64,000 bases of DNA from Amyloporia xantha (taxonomy: Eukaryota > Basidiomycota > Agaricomycetes > Polyporales > Adustoporiaceae). The notes under the pieces were generated by a model. It did not search any database. It was not told the origin of the DNA and worked only from the letters and a program-made list of their open reading frames with translations. The stretch is taken from contig JAYKKR010000004.1 of NCBI GenBank assembly GCA_036971615.1, forward strand, positions 2,356,001-2,420,000, given 5' to 3'. Positions 20,398 through 29,863 of the stretch are shown here, piece by piece. Positions within the stretch are counted from its first letter, which is position 1; each line of letters starts with the position of its first letter. The translations under genes and the position numbers were made by a program.

Positions 20398-20989
20398 CTA
20401 ATTAACCGTCAATTTGACCAATTTGACCGGTTAATTGGTGCTAATTAGCCGTTTGTTAATTAACCGTAAGTTACATGGGTAAATTAGGGCCCTCGAAGAG
20501 AGCCAAGGTTAATTTACCATCAAATAGACCACGATCCCAATTTCACCGTGCCCTAAATTTTGCTGGGCTTGCCTGTAAGCCATGATTGCATTGTTGAGGA
20601 TGTTTGGCAGCCTTGGCCGCTGTAAACAGTCAAGTATGTATATGGAGAAAACCTGTAGATATTTTTGGGACTTCTAGCAAAGCTCGTTGCATATCGGAAC
20701 CGGGCGGGCGGAGCAGCGCTGATATCACAAGTTTCACTTCTATCGACGTCTGTGTCTAATGAAGCGCTGACAGCGGACGACCACGTCCCGCCGAACACGA
20801 TCGCTATTCCCGCCCTGCAACCTTCTACATCCTCCCATTGAGTGTTGACCACGGGGTGTACAGCAAGCAAGCACGGTTGCACGCGTGTCGTACGCTGGGT
20901 GTAGTGCTGATCCCTCAGCATCAGTCTTACAGTTACACCCCACCCCGCATCGTCCTCTGTTCGCCGTCCACCATGGATGTCGCAAGATA

Positions 20990-21465
20990 AAAAACAATCC
21001 AGTGGAAATGATGGAATAGGGTTCAAGGACGCTATTCCATGAACACGCACATTTAATTTATATAAAACAATAAAGTAGCAATCATGGAATAGCGTTCAGG
21101 GACGCTATTCCATGAACACACATTTTGGATTCACATAAAGACAATAGCATTGAAGGAGCAGAACCCTTATTCAGTGATTATGTGTCTTTGACTGATGCCA
21201 ACGAAGACATGACAGATCCGTGACGCTATTCCATGATTGCTACTTTATTGTTTTTATATATATTAAATGTGCGTGTTCGTGGAATAGCGTCCTTGAACAC
21301 TATTCCATGAATACGCACCGTTGATTTATACAAAAATAATAAAGTGGAAACCATGGAATAACGTCCTAGAATGCTATTCCATGATTATGCGCCTCTGTCT
21401 GATAAAAATAAAGACATACCAAACTCGTGGAATAGCGTCCATGTCGCTATTCCAACAATTATAGG
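20990..21465. repeat. Array of imperfect palindromes, core GGAATAGCGTCC / GGACGCTATTCC
   Basis: At least five hairpins of about 30 bp occur at about 21010, 21084, 21280, 21351 and 21430, with a half-site near 21220. Each has arms ending CATGGAATAGCG and CGCTATTCCATG and a 4-6 nt loop, spaced about 70-130 bp. Compensatory changes in arms suggest selection on pairing, or replication of a palindromic unit. Confidence 0.75.
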
Positions 21466-22008
21466 GATCAGTGACGTTGAAAAGTACATACATGAACATA
21501 CTCACATGGTTGTCAAATAAAATACTTTGGCTGAGACAAGACATGTTTTAATAATTAGGCGCCAGGAAGGCAGACAAGAAAGCGAAGGGAATATGGAGAA
21601 AGATGGATGTTGTAGAATAGGTGTATTTGATCGGGGATATGGATAATTAGCCAATGGAAGGCCTATGATAAGGAGACCTTGTGTACTGGGTGAGGCGGGC
21701 CATGTGGTGATGGGGATGCAGAGACGCTATTCCCATGTCAAAACTAAATGATGTGATGCGTGGGGGATGACATATATAGATGAGAAGATGATGCGTGTGA
21801 GAGGGCGCATCAAGGAGAGAACCGGAGAAGAAGCGAGATAGAATTGAATGAATCTGGGGATCTGAGGATCTGGAAAATAGTCTGGGAAGAGCTTGAATAT
21901 ATTGAGATGTAGGCGAGGGCTTCTGAAACATAAGATAGAGGAATAGTGTTATAAGAGAGAGGGGAAGAGGAGACGAAATGCAAAAAGAATACCTATCCCC
22001 GGATCCCG
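21466..22008. other. Region upstream of gene J, no supported gene
   Basis: AT-rich, presumably holding the promoter of gene J. A reverse-strand 137-codon ORF (21647-22060) looks like compositional noise, rich in His/Pro/Ser, overlapping the J start. Confidence 0.35.
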
Positions 22009-22382
22009 ATGGCGACAATCTCTGAGGAGGAATACAATGAGCACATGTACCATGTGGCATGCCTAGGGCATGCGGGGCTGCGAGTGGAGTGGGAGTGGGG
22101 AGTTGCGAGCAGAGGGACGGAACATCCAGCGGAGGTGTGGTACGAGTGGGCTCAACGAGTCCTATGGTACGGTGTGAGTGATTTTGTCAACAACAGTTAT
22201 GTGAAAGCTAACCTATATTACTTGGGCAGTACATGGTGCTAATGGGTACGCTGAGGTCGCATAACCCGGGGGTGATCATCTACCAGGTGCTTGGGATCTA
22301 CCGTCTGTTGGTTGAACTTGCGGCGGAGATTGTTCAAGACATGGAGAATGAAGCAAGGATGGAGGACGTCCAGGCTGACTGA
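22009..22382 (+). CDS. Gene J: small intact two-exon protein inside hairpin-repeat region
   Basis: Exon 1 (22009-22173, 55 codons) joins exon 2 (22230-22382) across a 56-nt GT-AG intron (GTGAGT...GGGCAG) in phase 0, giving about 105 residues with a stop at TGA 22380-22382. Both exons are fully open. The N-terminal half is Glu/Trp/Tyr-rich; the C-terminal half is an amphipathic helix rich in Leu/Glu/Met. No signal peptide, no zinc motif. It lies between two palindrome arrays (20990-21465 and 22520-22925), which suggests it belongs to that repeat unit. I do not recognise the family. Confidence 0.55.
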
Positions 22383-22519
22383 TGGTAAGCAACAGTTTAT
22401 TGGATGTATGAATGTATGAATAATTATTAGTGAGACCATCTTAGCATTCATGTAGAAGGGTAAAATGTGCATGTGCCATGCACAGAAAAGACTATATTTA
22501 ACAGTGTAGTATGGGATGA

Positions 22520-22925
22520 AAAGTGTGACAGCACGGAATAGCAATCACGATCACTATTCCGTAACATCTCGACGTTGGATACCCGAGGAATAGCGTCCCA
22601 GGACGCTATTCCGTGTAATCTCTATCTCGAAGATATCAGGAATAGTGTCCCATGGTTTCCACTCATCTTTGTTATCGACACTCAATGGTTCCTAACCATG
22701 GAATAGCGTCTGTGAATGCTATTCCACCATTTCATCATGTCTTTGTCTTTGCCTGTCAATGCCATTACATCACGGAATAGCATTCAAGGACACTATTCCG
22801 TGGTTTCTGCTCACTTTGCCTATGTACATTTAAGGTCCGTAACTTTTTGTCACTTGTCAATTCATGTCAGTCGAAGGTGCATATTTATGGAATAGCATTT
22901 CTGGTCGCTATTCCATGGTACACCA
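22520..22925. repeat. Second hairpin array (GGAATAGCGTCC type)
   Basis: Hairpins at about 22531, 22580, 22695, 22770 and 22888 plus a half-site at 22640. From about 22660 the segment is duplicated nearly exactly at 52690-52960. Confidence 0.75.
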
Positions 22926-22963
22926 CTTAAGATCCCTAGGAAAACCCTAGATTTACCCCAACC

Positions 22964-23455
22964 CATTTAGAAAAACTCCCTATAATTACCATATATGGTA
23001 TAAATGAAAGTCATAGACTATCACTCCAGTGATATGGGAAAATTTGTTTGAGCACCATAGCTTGCTTACTTAAGCCAAAAAACACGAAAAATGTTTTTGG
23101 ACGCGGTGCGTATGAAAATTATTTTGGCTGAAAATGGTTATACAGCATCTGTATTGCTCTATATTGGCTGTGTGGTCAGTGGAAAGGCCTAGAGGCCCAG
23201 GAATACAAGCATACAAAGCCAACATATGAAATCCACATTTACCTACAAGCAGATGTACTTGTCAATCCCATTGTGGGAATTGCCACTTTTTTGGCTCTTT
23301 ACTGATATATAACAAGCATACATCCAATACAAATTTTATTAGCCCAGACCAATACAATTTGTATTACAATATTTGAATAGCTCCATTTGTAAGCATTCTA
23401 ACAGTATATAACAGTGGCATTCAATACAAGCTTCTACCAGCCTAGATCAATACAA
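22964..23455 (+). repeat. Repeat R1, left copy (about 490 bp)
   Basis: Near-identical to 32657-33150. AT-rich with repeated CAATACAA-type motifs, no ORF. The copy is interrupted at 23456 by a CATCAGG transposon; the copy at 32657 shows the uninterrupted continuation. Confidence 0.8.
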
Positions 23456-24489
23456 CATCAGGAAAAACACTTTTTCTCTGGGGTAACCTAGGGTGCTCTG
23501 AGATATATGAGGTTTCTCAGAGTAGCTCAGGTTATCTCAGAGCATCTCAGGTAAGCCTGAGTTTCTCTGAGATATTTTAGATTTCTCAGAGCATCCTAGG
23601 CTAGCTTGTGTTTCTTTGTGAGACTGTAGAATATTTATAAAGCTATAATACATTATTTATGAGCAGTATAATATGTAAAAAGGTTGTTTTCTCACTTGCT
23701 TGTATAATAAATTCCTGGTATCTCTGATATGCATTATTTGAGCTATATTTTCTACTGGCTATGAAATAGCTATGGTATCCTACTATTTCCTATCATTCTA
23801 TTCACTTTCTATGTTTTATTAGAATAATTTAGCTCAAATACATGTGAAGGTGATCTGTCGTACTGGTTTAAATGGAGATATTGAAATAGAAAATGTACAT
23901 TAATACAGAATAAGCACAAAGAGCTGCTGAATAGCAGGAATATAATGGTGAGAGAAAGAAGGGTATTATAGATATTATGTGGCATGAAAAAAGGGAAATC
24001 AGAAGTGAGCAAAAGTAGGAGTATAATAGGTGTACTCACCTCTGTGCAGCCACAGCCATCTCCTCTCCTTTATTCATATTTACTCCATACATCCACAGAG
24101 TCTTTCTTTCACTGATGGTTAACAGTCAAAAGTCAGAGGTCAAAGGTCAAAGGTCAAACAGAGTAAGACGCATCTCAGAATTGAGAATCTGGACTCTGGC
24201 CAATAAAAGAGACTGCAACTAGATAAATGGGGAGATAAAGGAGTGTTAGATAGTTGAATAATGTGATATATCAGTGCAGTAATAGATAGAGAAGGACGCA
24301 CATGAGAAATGGGAGCATGAGGAGGAGGTCGTTCAACATGCAGCCATAGAACAGAAACCACTGGATGTAGATCCACCAATGTATACATCGTCGTAAAGCC
24401 TGCAATTAGGGCTTTCATTCTATTCAACAATCAAAGGAAACCGTCCATGGGTTCCTGAGATATGGACAAGACGAGGTTTTTGATGAAAA

Positions 24490-25449
24490 CATCAGGAAAA
24501 ATCTCCCTTACTTATTAGAGCTCATTGAATACTTACCATTCTTATCCAACTTATATGTCTCTTATTCTACTCATCTGATTCTTATTGACTGCTAATCTCT
24601 CTCACACATCTCTAATTCCACTCATCAGATTCTTATTGAGTGCTAATTTATCTCAAGATGCTAATCAAACTCTCAGAAAGTTGTTATGAGCTCTTCCAAT
24701 TGCTTACTCCTTTCAGCTGTGTTGTGCTAGTAGCTAGTATGGACTAGATATGTAGAATGAGCACCATTATAAACAAGCCTTTGTATTTATAGACTTACAT
24801 TGTACTCCTTGAACAAGGTCACAAAGATACACCTTAAGAGATTATTCTTTTTTTATCTCAATCTGAGAAAGAAAATACTGCAAAAAGTACTTGCATTTGA
24901 TAGAGAGCCTTCTGTTTAGCCAGAAAAATGAAGTGGAGATATAATTGCATCAAATGTCTATGGAGGAGTATAGCAGCAGCCAAGCAACAAAAAGACACAA
25001 GTCTTCATACTCAGGAAGGCTTATATTGATGAGAGTGAGTTAGAAAAGGTGTGGACTTGTGGTGTAGTGGTAAAGTGCTACAGGTCATGCCTTATAAGGC
25101 TCTCAATCCTGAGAGGTCACTGGTTCAGTCCTGTGTGGTGGCAGAAGATACTTATTTTTTTAAATTTTATTCCAACCTTCTGTTATTAACCTGTCATTGC
25201 TAATGGCATAAAGACACTCTTTAATTGATGATTTTCACCATTTGGTAAGCAACATTGTTTTTCCTTCCTCTCACTTAGTTCTTATCAAGTACTCATGAGT
25301 ACTCATTATGCACTTATGATGCTTATCTGAGAGGCAATTAGCAAGTGGGTAAAATAATAAGTACTTATGACACTTATGTGACTTATGTGACTTTTTTATC
25401 TCAACAAGTGCTAATAAGAGCTAATAAGTAAGGGAGATTTTCCCTGATG
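24490..25449. mobile_element. Nested CATCAGG-family element (E4, 960 bp) with tRNA-like core
   Basis: TIRs of about 30 bp: CATCAGG(A/G)AAAATCTCCC followed by TTACTTATTAG. Target duplication AA. The sister copy near 50905 is the uninterrupted site: it has five A where the filled site has four plus three, confirming a 2-bp duplication. No protein-coding capacity. Confidence 0.85.
25050..25160 (+). ncRNA. tRNA-like / SINE-like pol III unit
   Basis: An A-box-like TGGTGTAGTGGTAAAGTG (about 25059-25076) and a B-box-like GGTTCAGTCC (25122-25131) are about 60 bp apart, and a T-run follows at about 25154-25160. Between them CTCTCAATCCTGAGAG could form a long variable arm as in Ser/Leu tRNAs. No acceptor stem pairs, so this is not a working tRNA gene; a tRNA-derived SINE or pseudogene is more likely. 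Confidence 0.45.
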
Positions 25450-26875
25450 AAAGGGCAACAGAGGAGGAAGGAGTGGACGGATTTGGATGAGCAAGGGCTC
25501 GTCTGGAAGGGCTTGACAATGCGAATAGAATGGTGTAAAAGCGAAAGGATAACTCACATTGGATCCCCAGTTATCTCCCAATCAAAACTGCAAAAAAGCG
25601 CCCATTCCATCCAAGACCCTTCAATATCTCCCAGAACTCCTTCATACCTTCACAGAATAGGATGGGACAGCCCTGAGACTCTTCTCCAAGAGTGGAGAAT
25701 AAGAAAGAGAGAAGGAGGACTCACATGAGTTACCAGATAGTGCAGAGCAGGGACAGAACAACCGTCTAAGGTCAGTCAAGTCCCAGTGAACTAGACAAAC
25801 CCCAAAGCCACAGGTACTAAGATAGAGTCCCTAGTCACAGTATTTGAGATCCAAGATAGTAGAGTTAATAGATATCAAGAAGTAGCAGCTAGGAGGAACA
25901 GCTGAGGAGAACTTGAAGGGCAAATGCGCCCAAGTCCCTGCTAACCCTAAACCTGGGTTCCCAAAACAGGTGTCAGTCTGCCGCGTCAAACTCTGACCAA
26001 ATTAAGCAGTCATGGTCGTTGCGTCTCTTCTTCCTCAACAACCACTCTGCTTCGTCTCCTTCCTTGCCACTTCACATTTCTGCTTGGTTTCTGTTCACTC
26101 ATTGATTGTTCTTCTCATCTCTGGGCTATATCTGGTGACTTCTAATCTGTGGCCGTCTCTCTGGCTGGTTTTGCCTCAGGTATGGTGATGTGCTGGCAGG
26201 GCATATGAGTCGTTATAAATTGTGGACACAGGTAAGTACATATCTTCTTCCTATTCTCATTTGTATCTATGAATAACTGACACTATTTCTATCTCTAATC
26301 ACAATCCAAATCACCAACATTGAAGGTTGGCTGTTGGCTGTCATCATGCGACAGCAAAGCAATGTAAGTCTGTCCATAATTCCCTTTCAGGCTGACATGT
26401 CCATTGCATTCAATAGATATGACATGCTTTGTGCATGAATTAATGCTTTTGTAAGACTTGTAAAGGATGGTGAGTCGTCATCTATAATTTCAAACTTTGA
26501 TGAGAATACATACTCCCAACATGTAAGTCGTTCATTTGCTTCTCCATTTTTAGCTGCTCTAAATTATTGTATCTACAGACTTGTGTGACACAATCAACAC
26601 TGATTCTGATTGTGATGATGTCAGGTAAGTTGTTCACTTCTATCTCAATTCCTTTGTTGATCGCTTTGTCAATTCTTAGAGTATTATTGCCCATGCTATT
26701 CGGCTTCAGTTTACTGTGAAAGTACTACTTATGTAAGTACCTTGTCTTGCCCCTTCAACTAATTGGACTTTACCTGAATTCTTCTATTAGATTCTCTTAT
26801 ATTTTGGCCACACAACAAAATATCTTCATTGATCTTATGTACGTCTTTCAGCTTTGTGTTTTATATTACTGTATA

Positions 26876-27446
26876 TGTCACGAGTTGACATCGAGCGTTT
26901 CTTCCTTTCTATATACGGACGATTTTCTTCTTTTACTCATCGTTATTTTCCCCTCTTATTCGAACGGCCATTCTACTGTACACACAGCAAGCTCCCTGTT
27001 CATAGACTTAGACGCGTCGACCATTACAGGTCACATGTGCCTTTCCCACGGACTCCGTCCCGCCTTCCCTTTACGAACGTTTACTTAAGCACGGTGCCGG
27101 CCGACCTCGGGCCCCGCCGGGCTCCGTTCACGACATCACTTATGACTCATAGCCTGCTTACTCAGGCTGCGCACAGACCACCTGCGCACGGACCATGTAG
27201 ATAGCCTGCCCTGAACTCTTGTAGTATATAAGTAGTACGCCTCTGCCTGGGGACTTCAGTTTCGACCTCTTGTCCCTAGGTAAGCCAAGCCCCACTTGTA
27301 CTTACTTCCTCATACTTACTTTCTATTTAACTTGTCCCTAGCCTTAGACTTGAGCATAGCTCGTCATCGCTTCGGTAAGACCCAGTCGAACGCCCTCGGC
27401 CTTTTAGGTTTGTTCTTCCCCTGTCGCTTGACTCTAAGTCGCGACA
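26876..27446 (+). repeat. Gypsy G2 5' LTR (571 bp)
   Basis: TGTCACGAG ... TCGCGACA ends. Contains a TATA box (TATATAAG, about 27225-27232) roughly 30 bp upstream of the likely RNA start, and matches the solo LTR at 19434-20009 nearly base for base. Confidence 0.9.
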
Positions 27447-27448
27447 TT

Positions 27449-27459
27449 AGGTCGAAACT
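27449..27459 (+). promoter_or_regulatory. Self-priming primer binding site (Tf1/sushi type)
   Basis: AGGTCGAAACT, two bases after the LTR, is the exact complement of AGTTTCGACCT at 27258-27268, which lies about 30 bp after the LTR TATA box at the likely 5' end of the RNA. In Tf1-type elements the mRNA 5' end folds back to prime at this site. Confidence 0.7.
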
Positions 27460-27820
27460 CCCCATCGCCGCCGGCGTTCACCTTTTCCACAATCCCTTTC
27501 CATAGGTTGGGTGGTGCGCACCCTTACTATACTGCACTTACCGTTACGATACAAAGTCGGGAACTCGGTGCTCGTGACGCCATCCCCCGCACGTAGACAC
27601 ATCGCCACCTCATAGTGGAATGAGCTTTCAGAGACTGCACTTCAGTGGGCGTCTCTTGTTGGGTTGACCAACGCGTGGTCTAGATTCCTGCAGCGAAATA
27701 ATCAAAGGCTGTACTGGGTCCCACGTGAATTGCGAACCACTCGGGGTTCTTTCGGGCGCCGTAGCTACGTAGTCAAACGGTCCTCTTTACGTACGTGCAC
27801 CTCCCCTTCCTCCATCCATC

Positions 27821-29320
27821 GTGGCAGAGGAACTCCACTGTTACGGACTCGTCCACGCCTTCGACACTCAGGACCAAACCGACTGCTACTTCGAGGAAAA
27901 CAACTGGTTCGATTGTTCCCGACAACCGTGTCCCAATCGAACCCCACGCTCCGTTACCGAGCCTTCCCCGAATAATCGATTTGTTCCTATCCGGCGTGTC
28001 CAACATCCCGCAGGACCAAGGAGCGAGCACGCTTCACTCTCCCGTCACACCACCCCTGTCCCCTCTCGACCTGCCACTCCTGGCTCATCTATTCCTCGAC
28101 CTGGCGGCAGCGTTAGCCGCAGCCAAAGTCAAGAAGGAGGAGTCTCCCATCTCCCTACTCCCCCTGTCTCGCGAGCGAATCCACCTGCGGGAACCCAAAG
28201 AGGAGTCGCGCAGTCCGAGTCTACGCAGCCGACAGTCCCTGTCGTATCTCAACCCGTCACCTCCGCCTCGTCGTCGGCGCCGCGTGGCCGTCAAACCACC
28301 CGTCCTACCCCGCGTCACACGACCGCTTCGCAGCAATCACCACCGCCTCCGCCCTCGCAGCAAACTACGACCTCCCCCGCGACGGTAATGGCTGTAGACA
28401 AAGGCATTGCGAAGCTTCTCCTTCCCCAACGCTACGATGGCGAGAGCGTTGTGGAATGTAAACGGTACCTCGCCCAACTCTCGGAGTATCTCGACTACAA
28501 TACGGACCTAGCTTCTGTCAAGCTACAGGTCCAGGTCGCGATCAGTCTTCTCGATGGAAAAGCCCGCGAATGGGGCACTCCTTTCCTGGCGGACTATGTA
28601 GCTGGCCGCACCCCTTTCGCCACACGTAAGGCCTTCACCGACGCCTTCACCGCCCGCTTCGGACATATCGACGACGCAGCCACCGCACAAGTCGAGCTCA
28701 CCAAAATCTGCGCTCGTAACTTGCGCGACTCGAGAACTGCCGCACAGTTCTCCGCTCAATTCAAGGGTCCGGCGGACCATTCTGGCTACGGAAAGCTAGA
28801 ACTCCGTGACAAGTACCTTAGCGGTATCCCCTCGCGCATCTACCGCAAAATTGAGCTTGAGCCCTTCGACGACTGGGTCAGTGCCGAGAAGCGAGTCCTC
28901 GCCGTCGAGCAGATCCTGGACATAAGCCGCGCGCGCCGTCCAGATCTCAATATGTTTGCTTGTGGTGGGGCTCGCACGTCACAGGGTCGCCAACAAGCCG
29001 CCGCGTCTTCTTCTACTATTGCGGCTGTTGGTGATGGGAAGTTCAACGGCTCCTGTTACGGTTGTGGGAAGCCGGGGTATCGTCGGAAGGACTGTCCATC
29101 CTGCAAGGACAAACCTTACACTCCGCGCCAGGGTGTGCGAGCTACGGTTGCTGCAAGCGCAGCAATGCCAAGCGCTCAGCCCGAACAGGCACAAGTTGTG
29201 CAGCAGACACCGGGAGATCTCTCGGCTATGTTAGCGTCTGTGTCTGCATTGGCCAACGAGGTGAAGTCCATGCGGGAGGAACTGGGGCAGTATCGTGCGA
29301 TGAAAGAGGAGCGTTTTTGA
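27821..29320 (+). CDS. Gypsy G2 Gag
   Basis: About 500 residues; the exact start is uncertain (an ATG at 27821, or an internal ATG at 28388 just before the capsid). The first 190 residues are Pro/Ser/Thr-rich and disordered. Residues about 190-370 form the capsid-type helical domain of retrotransposon gag. A knuckle near residue 415 reads C-x2-C-x4-Y-x4-C, with Tyr in place of the usual His. A short coiled coil ends the protein at TGA 29318. A T5 run sits at the stop codon, where a -1 shift would enter the protease frame. Confidence 0.8.
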   Translation: MAEELHCYGLVHAFDTQDQTDCYFEENNWFDCSRQPCPNRTPRSVTEPSPNNRFVPIRRVQHPAGPRSEHASLSRHTTPVPSRPATPGSSIPRPGGSVSRSQSQEGGVSHLPTPPVSRANPPAGTQRGVAQSESTQPTVPVVSQPVTSASSSAPRGRQTTRPTPRHTTASQQSPPPPPSQQTTTSPATVMAVDKGIAKLLLPQRYDGESVVECKRYLAQLSEYLDYNTDLASVKLQVQVAISLLDGKAREWGTPFLADYVAGRTPFATRKAFTDAFTARFGHIDDAATAQVELTKICARNLRDSRTAAQFSAQFKGPADHSGYGKLELRDKYLSGIPSRIYRKIELEPFDDWVSAEKRVLAVEQILDISRARRPDLNMFACGGARTSQGRQQAAASSSTIAAVGDGKFNGSCYGCGKPGYRRKDCPSCKDKPYTPRQGVRATVAASAAMPSAQPEQAQVVQQTPGDLSAMLASVSALANEVKSMREELGQYRAMKEERF

Positions 29321-29832
29321 TCCGGTCCACGCTCGCTGCCGTGCGCGCTGGGCCCTCCTCGAATCGATTTTCTGTACTACAATCTGCAAATATATATGAA
29401 ATAAATCACGATTCGCAGCATTTTCATATTCCAGTATGGATAATCGGCGAAAAACGGCAGAAAGACGTAATCGCCATGGTGGACAGCGGTGCCACCACAA
29501 AGTTTATTCACGAGCGATTCGTAAAAGAGAACAACGTACGAACACAGAAGTTGGGGCGCCCCATTCCACTATATAACATCGACGAATCGCTCAACAAAAA
29601 CGGAAGCATCACGGACGTAGCCGTACTACAGATGCAGATAGGAGACCATATTGAGAAGATGGTATTTACGGTAACAGACATCGGGCCTGAAGACGTTATA
29701 ATCGGGCTCGATTGGCTTCGCGAGCATAACCCTGATATTAATTGGGAGAGTGGCTCGTTCAAACTAGATAGGTGCCCTGAGATGTCAAGCCCGAAAGGTT
29801 GGCCAAACGGAACAAGCAGCGTCTACGCGTGA
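29313..29832 (+). CDS. Gypsy G2 protease region
   Basis: Reads in the frame one base back from Gag. The aspartic protease motif V-D-S-G-A-T-T is encoded at about 29479-29499 and the I-I-G-L-D-W-L motif at about 29700-29720. It stops at 29832, after two apparent single-base losses near 29780 and 29827 that separate it from the RT frame. Confidence 0.8.
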
Positions 29833-29863
29833 TACGGGGGACAGGCCCACGGCGCAGAAACGT

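Larger units (their letters stand above)
23456..26875 (+). mobile_element. CATCAGG-family transposon (copy E1), 3' end lost
   Basis: Starts with CATCAGGAAAAACAC and CTCAGAG/CTCTGAG-rich subterminal repeats, as in the reverse-oriented copy at 49231-51917, to which it is closely similar. A smaller relative is nested at 24490-25449. At 26876 a gypsy LTR begins and the last few hundred bp are missing. It carries no long ORF but several conserved GTAAGT donor sites. Confidence 0.8.

Noticed and set aside
21647..22060. Reverse-strand ORF of 137 codons near gene J
   Set aside because: Composition is His/Pro/Ser-heavy, it overlaps the start of the well-spliced gene J and shows no domain.
20990..22925. 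CRISPR-like array
   Set aside because: The repeats are variable palindromes with irregular, non-unique spacers in a eukaryotic genome.
25050..25160. True tRNA gene
   Set aside because: A and B boxes are present, but no acceptor stem pairs and it sits inside a transposon.
27664..27975. 103-codon ORF before gypsy gag
   Set aside because: Very Arg/Ser/Thr-rich and overlapping the gag N-terminus; probably an alternate-frame shadow.
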